NCBI RefSeq assembly: GCF_023168165.1
Contig: NZ_BQYJ01000002.1
Location: 1 to 64,000, forward strand
Reading direction: 5' to 3'
DNA: 64,000 nucleotides
From: Niallia sp. NCCP-28
Lineage (GTDB): Bacteria > Bacillota > Bacilli > Bacillales > Cytobacillaceae
Shown: positions 15,947 to 25,418 of the stretch, one piece after another
Position numbering within the stretch: position 1 is the stretch's first letter
Layout: every line of letters starts with the position of its first letter
Notes under the pieces: model-generated
Databases searched by the model: none
Told to the model about the DNA's origin: nothing
What the model saw: only the letters and a program-made list of their open reading frames with translations
Position numbers and translations under genes: made by a program

Positions 15947-16615
15947 TTAATCAACAATGGCAAATTTTCCTTCTCCACCATGTATCTGAATAAACATATT
16001 CATTAAGGATTCAGTCATTTTTGTGGCTGTTTCAACTGAAGTAGAAGCTTGTAAATAGACAATTTGAACAGCATTTTTTGTTGTAAATGTTACGGGAGCT
16101 CTGTTAGAATCAACAAATGGACTTCCAAAGGGTCCTAATTTATCCGCACTAATAATTAAATGTTCGAGAGAATTGCTTCTTCCATTTAAACCGGCGTACT
16201 GCTCGTTTTCCTTTCCGATTCGAATAGTTATATCGCCGGAAAGGTTCGCAGTATCATAAATCCCGATCGGCACACCGAACTGAAGGGAAAAGAAATTATT
16301 CAAATCAATGCTGCTGTTGATTGGCAGCAAGTAGTTTTGCTTTTTTACTCTTCTATATAAGGCTTCAGCAGAATGACGATAGCGATTCGGATCTTTTCCA
16401 GTTGCTTTAAAGATTTCTTTCCATTCTTTAATCGATGGGATATCGTTTATATTGGTATCTTCTAATTCAAAGTAGATCGATTCCTGAAAAAGTTGAAGTC
16501 TTCCTTTAATCATTTGAGGAGATGGAATTACTTCAATATTGCTGTAATTAATCACTCCGATTTTAAAATGTGGGACAACCTGTTTTATGTCTTTTGAAAT
16601 AGAAATAGTATGCAA
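15947..16615 (-). CDS. Stand-alone B3/B4 (PheT-like tRNA-binding) domain protein
   Basis: 222-aa cytoplasmic protein resembling the B3/B4 editing domain of phenylalanyl-tRNA synthetase beta subunit (SIKEWKEIFKATGKDPNRYRHSAEALYRR, then FGVPIGIYDTANLSGDI). Stand-alone members are thought to bind or deacylate mischarged tRNA; no direct evidence of function is available here. The open frame extends to an ATG at 16630, but GGAGG lies inside its first codons and points to TTG 16615 (8-nt spacing), which I prefer. It diverges from queG, which also works on tRNA. Confidence 0.75.
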   Translation of the reverse strand: MHTISISKDIKQVVPHFKIGVINYSNIEVIPSPQMIKGRLQLFQESIYFELEDTNINDIPSIKEWKEIFKATGKDPNRYRHSAEALYRRVKKQNYLLPINSSIDLNNFFSLQFGVPIGIYDTANLSGDITIRIGKENEQYAGLNGRSNSLEHLIISADKLGPFGSPFVDSNRAPVTFTTKNAVQIVYLQASTSVETATKMTESLMNMFIQIHGGEGKFAIVD

Positions 16616-16693
16616 TCTATTAACCTCCATTGAGTATATATAGTATATTTTATCCTAACTATTTTTGAAATCCAAAGAATAAGGAGGGATGTT

Positions 16694-17833
16694 GTGAATT
16701 ATGCACAATTAAAGCAAGAGATTATTGAATACAGCAAAACAATTGGAATTGATAAAATTGGTTTTACGAGTGCAAGCACATTTGAAGAAATGAAAATTCG
16801 TTTAGCAGAGCAGCAGGCACTAGATTATCAATCAGGTTTTGAGGAAAAAGATATAGAAAAACGCGTTAATCCTTCTTTGTTGATGGATAAGCCACAGTCC
16901 ATTATTTCCATCGCTCTTGCCTATCCTTCGAAAATGAAGGAGCGGGTTGTCAGCAAAAAGGGAGCGAGGAGAGGAATTTTCTGCCGGGCATCATGGGGAA
17001 CGGATTATCATGTTGTTTTAAAAGATAGATTGCAGAAATTAGAAAAATTTATTATCGAAAAAGTTCCAGGTGCATTATGCAAATCAATGGTAGATACAGG
17101 AGAACTTGTTGATAGGGCGGTTGCCCAACGAGCGGGAATAGGCTGGTCAGGCAAAAACTGCGCAATTATTACTCCGGAATTTGGATCTTATGTATATTTA
17201 GGAGAAATGATTACAAATTTGCCTTTTATTCCAGATACTCCAATGGAAGATCAATGTGGTTCCTGCAATAAATGTGTAGAAATATGTCCAACAGGTGCTT
17301 TAATACAGGGGGGACAGCTAAATGCGAAAAGGTGCATTGCATTTCAAACCCAAACCAAAGGGTTTCTCGCAGAAGAGTTTCGGGAAAAGTTAGGGAATCG
17401 AATATATGGATGTGATACTTGTCAAACAGTCTGTCCTAAAAATAAGGGAATCGATTTTCATAACCATCCGGAAATGGAGCCAGATCCGGAAATTGCTAAG
17501 CCTCTTCTTCAGCCGTTGTTGCATATCAGCAATAAAGAATTTAAAGAAAAGTATGGGCATATATCCGGTTCTTGGAGAGGAAAAAAACCGATACAGCGAA
17601 ATGCGCTTATTGCACTTGCTCATTATAAAGAAGAATCAGCAGTAGAGGACATTATTTTTGTTATGAATAAAGATCCTCGTCCTGTATTGAGAGGGACAGC
17701 TGCATGGGCATTAGGGAAAATTGGTGGCCAATCAGCAAAAGAAGCATTGGCAAATGGATTAGCAATAGAAAAAGATGAAGAAGTATTAGCAGAAATAGAA
17801 GCTGCTTTTGCTAGAATTTCATCAGAAGGATAG
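16694..17833 (+). CDS. queG: Epoxyqueuosine reductase
   Basis: 379-aa cobalamin-dependent iron-sulfur enzyme catalysing the last step of queuosine synthesis in tRNA (epoxyqueuosine to queuosine). Two 4Fe-4S cluster motifs are visible: CGSCNKCVEICP (Cys188, 191, 194, 198) and CDTCQTVCP (Cys240, 243, 247). The N-terminal half has the family pattern ending in VDTGELVDRAVAQRAGIGW, and the C-terminus carries HEAT-like repeats (VLRGTAAWALGKIGG). The start is GTG 16694, 6 nt after AAGGAGG. Gene order queG-yhbB-trmL matches B. subtilis. A terminator hairpin overlaps its stop codon. Confidence 0.95.
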   Translation: MNYAQLKQEIIEYSKTIGIDKIGFTSASTFEEMKIRLAEQQALDYQSGFEEKDIEKRVNPSLLMDKPQSIISIALAYPSKMKERVVSKKGARRGIFCRASWGTDYHVVLKDRLQKLEKFIIEKVPGALCKSMVDTGELVDRAVAQRAGIGWSGKNCAIITPEFGSYVYLGEMITNLPFIPDTPMEDQCGSCNKCVEICPTGALIQGGQLNAKRCIAFQTQTKGFLAEEFREKLGNRIYGCDTCQTVCPKNKGIDFHNHPEMEPDPEIAKPLLQPLLHISNKEFKEKYGHISGSWRGKKPIQRNALIALAHYKEESAVEDIIFVMNKDPRPVLRGTAAWALGKIGGQSAKEALANGLAIEKDEEVLAEIEAAFARISSEG

Positions 17834-17852
17834 GAAACTATCCTTCTTTTTT
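17824..17852 (+). terminator. Terminator overlapping the queG stop codon
   Basis: AGAAGGATAG and its complement enclose a GAAA tetraloop, followed by a T-run. The TAG stop at 17831-17833 lies in the 5' arm, so a terminating ribosome covers the stem. Confidence 0.85.
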
Positions 17853-17960
17853 TATGTGTAAGATTGGTGGAAATGAGAAAGGAATTAGCAATTTTAATAT
17901 CATCTATGCAAAAAATAGCCAGAACGGACATATCTTTAGTGGGAAGGGAGTGAATGGATT

Positions 17961-18857
17961 GTGAAGCAACAGCTGCTTGAATTATTAGAAAAAAGAATGC
18001 AACAATGTGTATCCCATGATAGAAGCTATGCTATGGATAAAAAACTTGAGAGGAAAAAAAATTTTTTTGCTAAAAGAAATGCAGAGATTATAAAGGTGAA
18101 AGGAAAAGGAAATATTGATTATATTGAGCCGCTTCAAGAGGCGGATGAAGTTTATTATACAGTTCATCTTCAATATTTTATCAAGCAATTAGATTTTTTT
18201 TATATTGAAGAAGAGATGGAAAAAAGAAAAGGAACATTTTATAAAGGTGTACTTATTGAGGATAATGAAATTCCTGTTTATTTTCCAATCGAAGAAAGTA
18301 GTTTTTGTGAGGAGGAAGAAAGTTTATTAGAAGAAGTCGTATCTGATGAGGAGAAGCAACAGACAAGAAGTTATACGTATGATCGCTTAAAAGCAGTTCA
18401 ATATGCAGAAAAGTGGTGGAATAGCTATAACCCAGCTTATAAAAAATTTGAAGTGGATTGCACAAATTATATTTCTCAATGTGTGCGTGCAGGGGGAGGA
18501 GAGATGCATGGATATCCAAATAGGAATAAAGGATGGTGGATGCAGAATAATAATTGGAGTTATAGCTGGTCTGTTGCAAACGCCTTTCCAAGGTATTTGG
18601 CAGCTTCTACAAAAGGCTTACGAGCAAAAGAGGTAAAAACAGCAACTGATTTATTATTAGGAGATGTAATTTGCTATGATTTTCAAGGAGATGGAAAATA
18701 TGACCATACTACAATTGTTACAGGAAAAGATGGAAATGGGGAACCTTTAGTAAATGCCCATACGTATAATAGCAGAATGAGATATTGGAAGTATGAGGAT
18801 TCATCTGCATATACTCCGAATATTAAATATAGATTTTTCACTATTTTAAATAATTAA
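17961..18857 (+). CDS. yhbB: Amidase-domain protein (YhbB-like)
   Basis: 298-aa protein with a C-terminal amidase domain (Amidase_6 type, about residues 133-295): a CHAP/papain-like fold with the presumed catalytic Cys in VDCTNYISQCVRAGG and the His in DGKYDHTTIVTG. The lysine-rich N-terminal half has no clear domain and no signal peptide. The start is GTG 17961 after GGAAGGGAG; the ATG a few bases upstream is out of frame. It occupies the position of yhbB between queG and trmL in B. subtilis. A cell-wall or sporulation role is possible but unproven. Confidence 0.75.
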   Translation: MKQQLLELLEKRMQQCVSHDRSYAMDKKLERKKNFFAKRNAEIIKVKGKGNIDYIEPLQEADEVYYTVHLQYFIKQLDFFYIEEEMEKRKGTFYKGVLIEDNEIPVYFPIEESSFCEEEESLLEEVVSDEEKQQTRSYTYDRLKAVQYAEKWWNSYNPAYKKFEVDCTNYISQCVRAGGGEMHGYPNRNKGWWMQNNNWSYSWSVANAFPRYLAASTKGLRAKEVKTATDLLLGDVICYDFQGDGKYDHTTIVTGKDGNGEPLVNAHTYNSRMRYWKYEDSSAYTPNIKYRFFTILNN

Positions 18858-18953
18858 ATCATTTAAATAAGAAGCGAGAGGATTATTGTTTTTAAGGAAA
18901 GTTGTGTATAATAGTCACTAAAACAGCAACTATTTATAGAGGTGACAATCGTT

Positions 18954-19430
18954 TTGGCAATACATATTGTACTATATCAACCACAAATTCCTTCTAATAC
19001 TGGAAATATTGCACGTACATGTGCTGCAACAGATACGGTTCTTCATTTAATACGTCCGCTTGGCTTTTCTACAGACGATAAAATGTTAAAACGAGCAGGA
19101 CTTGATTACTGGGAATTCGTAGATATTCATTATCATGATTCGATAGAAGAATTCTTTACAGAAAATGAGGGGGGAGAATTTTTCTTTTTAACGAAATTTG
19201 GCACAAAAACTTATTCGGATTTTGATTATACTCAAAAGGAAAAAGATTATTATTTCATTTTCGGCAGAGAAACAACAGGACTGCCAGAAGAAATCAGAGA
19301 AAATAATAAGGATCGTGCATTACGCATTCCAATGAATAATAATGTCCGTTCTTTAAATCTTTCTAATACAGCAGCAATTCTTGTATATGAAGCGCTGCGC
19401 CAACAAAACTATCGGGATTTAGTGAAGTAA
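18954..19430 (+). CDS. trmL: tRNA (cytidine/uridine-34 2'-O) methyltransferase
   Basis: 158-aa SPOUT methyltransferase that methylates the ribose of the wobble base in leucine tRNAs (SAM-dependent). The start IHIVLYQPQIPSNTGNIART, the block HLIRPLGFSTDDKMLKRAG and the knot segment IFGRETTGLP followed by NVRSLNLSNTAAI are family hallmarks. I place the start at TTG 18954: AGAGGTGA sits 7 nt upstream and the family begins M-A-(I/L)-H-I; the GTG at 18942 is part of the binding site itself. A TATAAT at 18907-18912 may be its promoter. Confidence 0.93.
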   Translation: MAIHIVLYQPQIPSNTGNIARTCAATDTVLHLIRPLGFSTDDKMLKRAGLDYWEFVDIHYHDSIEEFFTENEGGEFFFLTKFGTKTYSDFDYTQKEKDYYFIFGRETTGLPEEIRENNKDRALRIPMNNNVRSLNLSNTAAILVYEALRQQNYRDLVK

Positions 19431-19440
19431 CTGTCTAAAG

Positions 19441-19474
19441 AAAAAAGCTGCAAAGTGATTTTGCGGCTTTTTTC
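19441..19474 (+). terminator. Terminator of trmL
   Basis: AAAAAAGCTGCAAA pairs with TTTGCGGCTTTTTT (one G-U) around a 5-nt loop, 11 nt after the stop codon. Confidence 0.85.
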
Positions 19475-19724
19475 TTTGCCTTGCTTAAAGGAATAAAAAG
19501 AACATTTTTGCAAAAAGCGACTACTTAAAAAATTCTGCCAAACAAAAAAGGTGAAGCATAAAAAAGTTCTTAAGCAAATTAGTAAAAGAAAGTTTAGTAT
19601 TTCATTATAATATGGGTACGTTACTTACTAAAAGCATTTGTTTTTAATACTATAAGAAATGGGATGAAGCATCATTTATCCATCGTGTTTCGCCATGCAG
19701 CTTAATAAAAGGGGAGTGTATAAC

Positions 19725-20474
19725 ATGAATTCAGTTATTGAAACAATTACAGGACATCGATCTGTTCGCAAATTTAAGGATATGGACTTGTCAAATGAAC
19801 AGGTGGAGAAAATTGTCCAAGCAGCCCAAAGTGCTTCAACCTCAAGCTTTATGCAGGCATACAGCATTATTGGTGTTACAGATAAAGAAAAGAAGAAAAA
19901 ACTTTCTTTATTGGCAGGTAATCAATCATATGTAGAAAATAATGGGCATTTATTTATATTTTGTGCGGATCTGCATCGCCATTTTACAGCGGCAGAAATG
20001 GAAGGGAAAGATATATCTGCGTCATTGGAAACAACTGAAAAATTTATGGTAAGTGTAATTGATGCTTCCTTGGCTGCTCAAAATGCTAGCATTGCAGCAG
20101 AATCACTGGAACTGGGGATTTGTTATATTGGCGGTTTGCGCAATAATCTGCCAGAAGTTTGCTCACTGTTAAATATACCTGAAAGGGTTATTCCATTATT
20201 TGGACTTGTTGTTGGATATCCAGATCAGCATACCGAAAAAAAACCAAGAATCCCATTCCGCCATATTTATCATGAAAATGAGTATGAGCAAGATATGGAT
20301 ACATATAAAGAAGAGCTTGAAGAGTATAATAAGATAATCTCTGCTTATTATAAAGAGCGGACAGGAAATGCAAGAAGCGATAAATGGACTGAGCAGATGA
20401 CGGGAATGCTAGAAGGAAAATCTCGTTTATATATGAATGAATTTATAAAAAAGCAAAAAATGAATTTGCGATAA
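19725..20474 (+). CDS. nfrA: NADPH-dependent flavin/nitro reductase (NfrA-like)
   Basis: 249-aa FMN oxidoreductase of the nitroreductase family, matching NfrA of B. subtilis in length and in the blocks TGHRSVRKF, AQSASTSSFMQAYSIIGVTD, NIAAESLELGICYIGGLRNN-type and LFGLVVGYP. It reduces nitro compounds and quinones or supplies reduced flavin with NADPH. The start at 19725 has AAAAGGGGAG upstream; an earlier ATG at 19695 precedes that site. It stands between trmL and prkA, where B. subtilis has other genes. A TATAAT lies at 19596-19601 with no good -35; TTACTTAC just downstream might be half of an electrophile-sensing operator, which I cannot establish. Confidence 0.88.
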   Translation: MNSVIETITGHRSVRKFKDMDLSNEQVEKIVQAAQSASTSSFMQAYSIIGVTDKEKKKKLSLLAGNQSYVENNGHLFIFCADLHRHFTAAEMEGKDISASLETTEKFMVSVIDASLAAQNASIAAESLELGICYIGGLRNNLPEVCSLLNIPERVIPLFGLVVGYPDQHTEKKPRIPFRHIYHENEYEQDMDTYKEELEEYNKIISAYYKERTGNARSDKWTEQMTGMLEGKSRLYMNEFIKKQKMNLR

Positions 20475-20605
20475 AGTCAAATATCAATTCAAATGCTGCA
20501 GAGAAGTGCAAAAAAATTTTAATCCATAAAAAATAAGCAAAAATAGGTTAGTTTATTTTATGATGCACATTCGTCTGAGCATTGATAAGAGAAAAAATAA
20601 TAGAC

Positions 20606-20641
20606 AAAAAAAAGCAGGTGATTAACTCATCTGTTTTTTTA
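20606..20641 (+). terminator. Terminator of nfrA
   Basis: A-run, CAGGTGA / TCATCTG stem (one G-T) and a T-run, 130 nt after the nfrA stop. The remaining 20642-20870 is A+T-rich with no gene. Confidence 0.75.
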
Positions 20642-20874
20642 TTGTAAGCAAGTATGGATAGATATGATATAGCAGAAAGTATCCTTGGGAAAGAATTCAG
20701 AAAAAAATAAAAATTATTTTAATAATATAGAATGTCTCAGCATAGATTAAAACAAATGCTTATCCAATATCTTCTTCCAAACTATTAAAAGTTTTGAGAG
20801 GATAATTGCTTTTACAGAAAGAGTTTTTTTCTCCATATAAAATAGTACTTGAAAAAAACTATTCTTTCTTTTAA

Positions 20875-20903
20875 GCATGTTCGTACACTGTAGTGCATAC
20901 ATT
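20875..20903 (+). promoter_or_regulatory. SigE-type promoter of prkA
   Basis: -10 CATACATT at 20896-20903 matches the mother-cell SigE consensus CATACAnT; -35 GCATGTT at 20875-20881 matches kmATATT in 6 of 7 positions, with a 14-nt spacer. It lies 40 nt before the prkA ATG. B. subtilis prkA is known to be sporulation-controlled. Confidence 0.65.
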
Positions 20904-20942
20904 ATATTATTCGTCTCTGAAAATGTGACAGGGGAGGTCCAT

Positions 20943-22838
20943 ATGAATATCTTAAAAAAAATTGAGATGTACAGACAAGAGGAAGAATTGTTGAAATGGG
21001 AAGGGACATTTGGTGAATATTTGGAAATATTGAGAGAAAAGCCTTGGGTAGCCCAATCTGCGCATTCAAGAGTATACAATATGATTAAAGATGCGGGTAT
21101 TGATGAAGTAAATGGGAAAAAGAAATACAAATTTTTCTCTGATCAATTATTTGGTTTAGAAGAGCCATTAGAAAAATTAGTAGAAGAGTATTTTCATCCT
21201 GCTGCAAAGCGTCTAGATGTAAGAAAACGTATATTGCTTTTAATGGGGCCTGTAAGTGGAGGGAAATCAACTCTCGTAACAATGTTAAAAAGAGGGTTGG
21301 AACAATATACTTATACAGATAAAGGCGCAGTTTATGCAATTAAAGGCTGCCCAATGCATGAGGACCCGCTTCATATGATTCCACATAACCTTCGCAAAGA
21401 CTTTTATGATGAGTATGGCATTCGAATTGAGGGCAACTTGTCTCCGCTTAACTTGATGAGATTACAAGAGGAATATAATGGAAGAATTGAAGATGTAATG
21501 GTAGAAAGAATATTCTTCTCCGAGGATAAGCGGACAGGTATTGGAACATTTAGCCCATCTGATCCGAAATCTCAAGATATTGCTGATTTAACTGGTAGCA
21601 TTGATTTCTCTACTATTGCCGAGTATGGATCAGAGTCAGATCCGCGTGCATATCGTTTTGATGGTGAGTTAAACAAAGCAAATAGAGGAATGATGGAGTT
21701 CCAAGAGATGCTAAAGTGTGATGAAAAATTCTTATGGCATTTGCTTTCCTTGACACAGGAAGGGAATTTTAAAGCAGGAAGATTTGCGCTGATTTCTGCT
21801 GATGAACTGATTGTAGCTCATACAAATGAAACAGAGTATCGTTCCTTTATTTCGAATAAAAAGAATGAAGCATTGCATTCTCGCATAATTGTAATGCCGG
21901 TTCCATACAACTTAAAGGTAACCGAAGAAGAACGAATTTATGAAAAAATGATTATGGAAAGTGATGTGTATGATGTGCACATTGCACCACACACATTAAA
22001 GATTGCTGCAATCTTTACCATTCTTACAAGATTAAAAGAACCGAAAAAAGGCGATATTGATTTAGTGAAAAAAATGCGTTTATATGATGGTCAAAATGTC
22101 GAAGGGTTCAGTTCTGCTGATGTGAAAGAACTGCAGCATGAGTATGCGGATGAAGGAATGAGTGGCATTGATCCACGTTATGTAATCAATCGCATTTCCT
22201 CTACCATTATTCGTAAAGAAGTTACAAGCATTAATGCACTAGATGTTCTTCGTTCATTAAAAGATGGGTTGGATCAGCATTCATCCATTACTAATGAATT
22301 AAAAGAAAAGTATTTGAACTGCATTTCACTTGCACGAAAAGAGTATGATGAAATTGCCAAAAAAGAAGTGCAAAAAGCATTTGTATACTCTTATGAAGAA
22401 AGTGCAAAAACATTAATGGATAATTATTTGGATAATGTGGAAGCTTACTGCAATAAAAATAAGCTAAGAGATCCGCTGACAGGAGAAGAAATTAATCCAG
22501 ATGAAAAGCTAATGCGTTCAATTGAAGAACAGATCGGCATTTCCGAAAATGCAAAAAAATCATTCCGTGAAGAGATATTAATCCGTATTTCAGCATATGC
22601 AAGAAAAGGGAAAAGATTTGACTACAATTCTCATGATCGACTTCGTGAAGCGATTCAGAAGAAGTTGTTTGCTGATTTAAAAGATGTGGTGAAAATTACA
22701 ACATCCACCAAAACGCCTGATGAACAGCAATTGAAGAAAGTAAATGAAGTGGTAGCAAGACTGATTGACGAGCACGGCTATAACTCCACTTCTGCAAATG
22801 AATTATTAAGATACGTTGGAAGCCTATTAAATCGATAA
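20943..22838 (+). CDS. prkA: PrkA serine protein kinase / AAA+ ATPase
   Basis: 631-aa sporulation-linked protein with an N-terminal AAA+ module (Walker A GPVSGGKST near residue 103) and a C-terminal PrkA kinase-like domain. In B. subtilis it is a mother-cell protein affecting sporulation via SigK-related regulation, reported as a kinase and more recently as an AAA protease. The ATG at 20943 follows GGGGAGG; an upstream TTG/ATG extension would run through the SigE promoter and is rejected. yhbH follows, as in B. subtilis, but has its own leader. Family assignment is very secure. Confidence 0.95.
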   Translation: MNILKKIEMYRQEEELLKWEGTFGEYLEILREKPWVAQSAHSRVYNMIKDAGIDEVNGKKKYKFFSDQLFGLEEPLEKLVEEYFHPAAKRLDVRKRILLLMGPVSGGKSTLVTMLKRGLEQYTYTDKGAVYAIKGCPMHEDPLHMIPHNLRKDFYDEYGIRIEGNLSPLNLMRLQEEYNGRIEDVMVERIFFSEDKRTGIGTFSPSDPKSQDIADLTGSIDFSTIAEYGSESDPRAYRFDGELNKANRGMMEFQEMLKCDEKFLWHLLSLTQEGNFKAGRFALISADELIVAHTNETEYRSFISNKKNEALHSRIIVMPVPYNLKVTEEERIYEKMIMESDVYDVHIAPHTLKIAAIFTILTRLKEPKKGDIDLVKKMRLYDGQNVEGFSSADVKELQHEYADEGMSGIDPRYVINRISSTIIRKEVTSINALDVLRSLKDGLDQHSSITNELKEKYLNCISLARKEYDEIAKKEVQKAFVYSYEESAKTLMDNYLDNVEAYCNKNKLRDPLTGEEINPDEKLMRSIEEQIGISENAKKSFREEILIRISAYARKGKRFDYNSHDRLREAIQKKLFADLKDVVKITTSTKTPDEQQLKKVNEVVARLIDEHGYNSTSANELLRYVGSLLNR

Positions 22839-22847
22839 GAATGACAA

Positions 22848-22883
22848 GAAAGGAACAGGCAATAGCATGTCTGTTCCTTCTTT
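22848..22883 (+). terminator. Terminator of prkA
   Basis: AAGGAACAG (22850-22858) and CTGTTCCTT (22871-22879) form the stem, with CTTT following. The T-run is short. Confidence 0.65.
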
Positions 22884-22912
22884 ACTTCACAAACAGCCGC
22901 TTAGATAAAACA

Positions 22913-22940
22913 TTTACTAATTATTAGAATAATTAGTAAA
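22913..22940. repeat. 28-bp near-continuous palindrome upstream of yhbH
   Basis: TTTACTAATTATT, two bases (AG), then its perfect complement. It sits 125 nt before the yhbH start and after the prkA terminator. Such symmetry suits a dimeric repressor, but no regulator is identified. Confidence 0.5.
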
Positions 22941-23065
22941 TTATTTTCTTATCTGGCATATGATAGAGTAATCACTATTTTTAGAAAAAATGTTGCCCGA
23001 ATTAGTGTATGCATAAAACACCGATTAGGTGAGCATTATTTAATAATTTTTTAGGAGGGGTAGTA

Positions 23066-24238
23066 TTGACAAAAAAAGAAAATAATCATCAGTTTGTTAT
23101 TTCCCAAGAAGATTGGTCCCTCCATCGCAAAGGGCACGATGACCAACAACGCCATCAGGAAAAAGTACAGGAAGCAATCCGCAATAACTTGCCTGATTTA
23201 ATAACAGAAGAAAATATTGTAATGTCAAATGGAAGAGAAGTTGTAAAAATTCCAATTCGTTCATTAGATGAGTATAAAATCCGCTATAATTATGATAAAA
23301 ACAAACATGTAGGGCAAGGAAATGGTGAAAGCAAAGTTGGAGATGTAGTGGCTCGTGATGGATCTGGGGGACAAAAAGGACCTGGAAAAGGGCAAGGAGC
23401 AGGCGATCAGCCTGGAGAGGATTATTTTGAAGCAGAAGTATCGATGATGGAATTAGAAGAAGCATTATTTAAACAATTAGAATTGCCAAATTTAAAAAGA
23501 AAAGAGCAGGATCAAATCGTTGTAGAAAATATTGAATTTAATGATATCCGCAAAACTGGGCTAATGGGGAATATTGATAAAAAAAGAACGATGATGTCTG
23601 CCTTTAAACGGAATGCGATGAAAGGAAAAACTGGATTTTATCCAATTTATCCAGAAGATTTGAAATTTAAAACATGGAATGAAGTAGTAAAACCTGATTC
23701 AAAAGCGGTTGTGCTTGCGATGATGGATACAAGTGGCAGTATGGGCTTATGGGAAAAGTATATGGCGAGAAGCTTCTTTTTCTGGATGACCAGATTTTTG
23801 CGGACAAAATATGAAACGGTAGAAATTGAGTTCATTGCTCATCATACGGAAGCAAAGGTAGTATCAGAAGAAGATTTCTTCTCAAAAGGAGAAAGCGGTG
23901 GAACCATCTGTTCATCAGTGTACCGTAAAGCGCTGGAGCTGATTGATAATAAGTATGATCCAGGCCGATTTAACATTTATCCATTCCATTTCTCTGATGG
24001 AGATAATTTAACTTCCGATAATGCGAGATGTGTCAAATTGGTGGAAGAACTGATGAAAGTTTCCAACATGTTTGGTTATGGGGAAGTCAATCAGTACAAT
24101 CGTCATAGTACATTAATGTCTGCTTATAAAAATATTCAAGATGAAAAATTCCGCTACTATTTATTAAGACAGAAGTCAGATGTTTTTAATGCGATGACAA
24201 GTTTCTTTAGAAAAGAAGAAAATCAGGCTTATGCATAA
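23066..24238 (+). CDS. yhbH: Sporulation protein YhbH
   Basis: 390-aa member of the YhbH/YeaH family with a von Willebrand A-like metal site ([10 protein letters not shown], about residues 220-229) and the family blocks [38 protein letters not shown] and [19 protein letters not shown]. It usually sits beside PrkA and is thought to act with it; in B. subtilis it is needed for normal sporulation. The start codon is TTG 23066, 5 nt after TTAGGAGGGG. A low-complexity glycine-rich linker (residues 95-118) precedes the conserved region. Terminated at 24245. Confidence 0.93.
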   Translation: MTKKENNHQFVISQEDWSLHRKGHDDQQRHQEKVQEAIRNNLPDLITEENIVMSNGREVVKIPIRSLDEYKIRYNYDKNKHVGQGNGESKVGDVVARDGSGGQKGPGKGQGAGDQPGEDYFEAEVSMMELEEALFKQLELPNLKRKEQDQIVVENIEFNDIRKTGLMGNIDKKRTMMSAFKRNAMKGKTGFYPIYPEDLKFKTWNEVVKPDSKAVVLAMMDTSGSMGLWEKYMARSFFFWMTRFLRTKYETVEIEFIAHHTEAKVVSEEDFFSKGESGGTICSSVYRKALELIDNKYDPGRFNIYPFHFSDGDNLTSDNARCVKLVEELMKVSNMFGYGEVNQYNRHSTLMSAYKNIQDEKFRYYLLRQKSDVFNAMTSFFRKEENQAYA

Positions 24239-24244
24239 AGATAA

Positions 24245-24285
24245 AACTCCCCTAAAAAATAGGATTTTTAGGGGAGTTGCTTTTT
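24245..24285 (+). terminator. Terminator of yhbH
   Basis: Perfect 14-bp arms (AACTCCCCTAAAAA, 24245-24258, and 24265-24278) with a 6-nt loop and TTTTT after, directly following the stop codon. Confidence 0.88.
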
Positions 24286-24509
24286 GTTCTAAAAATGTCA
24301 CTTTCAAATTATCTTTTAATGAGCATAAATACATATACATTAACAAAATTGTACATCGGTCAATCTTTAGGAGTGTATTTGGTATGCATCATGTATAAAG
24401 AAGAGTGATGGAAGAAAGGACATCGATCTCAAATCCATTTATTTATAATGGAGTACAAAGAAAGCGTAAATAGTATAACAAATTATTTATAGGGAAAAGA
24501 AATACAAAA

Positions 24510-24820
24510 ATGAATAATACTCATTTAACAGGAGAAAATCAAGATGGTATGGGTTTATTCGAATTTGAAGAGCCAAAAATAGCAGAGGCCTCTAAGGTTA
24601 TTCAACGACAAGTTCTTTATACTTGTTTTATTTCAGAAGATTTGAAGAAAATGGCTGAAGAGATTAAACGAAAAGGGGATAAGAAGCTGAAGATGAAATA
24701 TTATTAAGAGAAAACTATAGTTTTAATCTATTGTAAAGAAACGTTTGAAATATACTAGAGTTATATTCTAGAAGTGCCGAATAAATAGATGGGATAAGCA
24801 GAAAGTGTTTTTTTGACAGC
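24510..24820 (+). pseudogene. Degenerate gene fragment of unknown type
   Basis: A 65-codon frame from ATG 24510 begins MNNTHLTGENQDGMG and ends at 24707. Coding-like sense seems to continue past a frameshift (a segment reading EILLRENYSFNLI) before dissolving in stops. No ribosome binding site of note. It directly precedes remnants of a ketoacyl-synthase-like gene and may be its N-terminal part or a former neighbour. I do not recognise it. Confidence 0.4.
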
Positions 24821-24821
24821 A

Positions 24822-25167
24822 ATGTTAGAAGAGAAGAAATTAACATTTATGTCCCATGATGTCAGCTGTTTTTCCGATGATTGGAAAAACTTGATTAATG
24901 ATATGCTTACGACAGCAGAATTGAAGGTGACAGCTGTTAATCATTAGATATTCTCAGTTTTCAAAACCAGAAATTGCAGAGACACTGAATAAGTTAGAAG
25001 TATGGATTTATTGGAGAAAAATATGGGGATACAGGCGTAACAATCCCAATATTTGCTCTAGAAAATGCTTTATTAAATGGAAAAATTAAATCGGGAGATA
25101 AAGTAAAGTAATATTTTGCTTTGTTGCAATAGGTTATAGTATGGCAGCACTTTTATATCACTTTTAG
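24822..25167 (+). pseudogene. Remnant of a ketoacyl-ACP synthase III-like gene (C-terminal part)
   Basis: Broken pieces in different frames read DDWKNLINDMLTTAELKV, then YSQFSKPEIAETLNKLEV, then GDTGVTIPIFALENALLNGK with IKSGDKV, and finally GYSMAALLYHF before a stop at 25167. Order and spacing match the C-terminus of KAS III (FabH-like) enzymes, where the Gly-rich G-Y-S-M-A segment ends the protein. At least three frame changes and internal stops separate the pieces, so it is dead. Confidence 0.6.
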
Positions 25168-25180
25168 AAGAGAGAAAAAG

Positions 25181-25397
25181 ATGAGTACTTTCGAGAAAAA
25201 TGAAGGAAAAAAGAATTGCTGATAACAGTAAGCGGCTTTATCAAGGAAGAGGAACAAGAATTTTTAAAAGATTATAATAAAATAATTAAAGGAATTAGGC
25301 TTTCTGCTTATATATGAATTGTCGATTCATTAGCAGAGGCCCAAGTGTAGCATCATCTATTAAAATGTTGTAGGCTGTTCACAAAAGACAATCAATA
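25181..25397 (+). pseudogene. Remnant of a small STAS-like gene
   Basis: From ATG 25181 (after AGAAGAGAG) the sequence reads MSTFEKNEGKK, shifts frame, then gives LLITVSGFIKEEEQEFLKDY followed by NKIIKGI and several stops. The pattern resembles short STAS-like proteins found beside KAS III genes in Bacillaceae (from memory). It follows the KAS III remnant by 13 nt, so a former operon has decayed together; the terminator at 25419 survives. Confidence 0.45.
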
Positions 25398-25418
25398 GAG
25401 ATATATCATTTAGAAATG

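Noticed and set aside
20877-20942. 22-codon N-terminal extension of prkA
   Set aside because: Contains the SigE -10 element and lies upstream of the GGGGAGG site; conserved PrkA starts at 20943.
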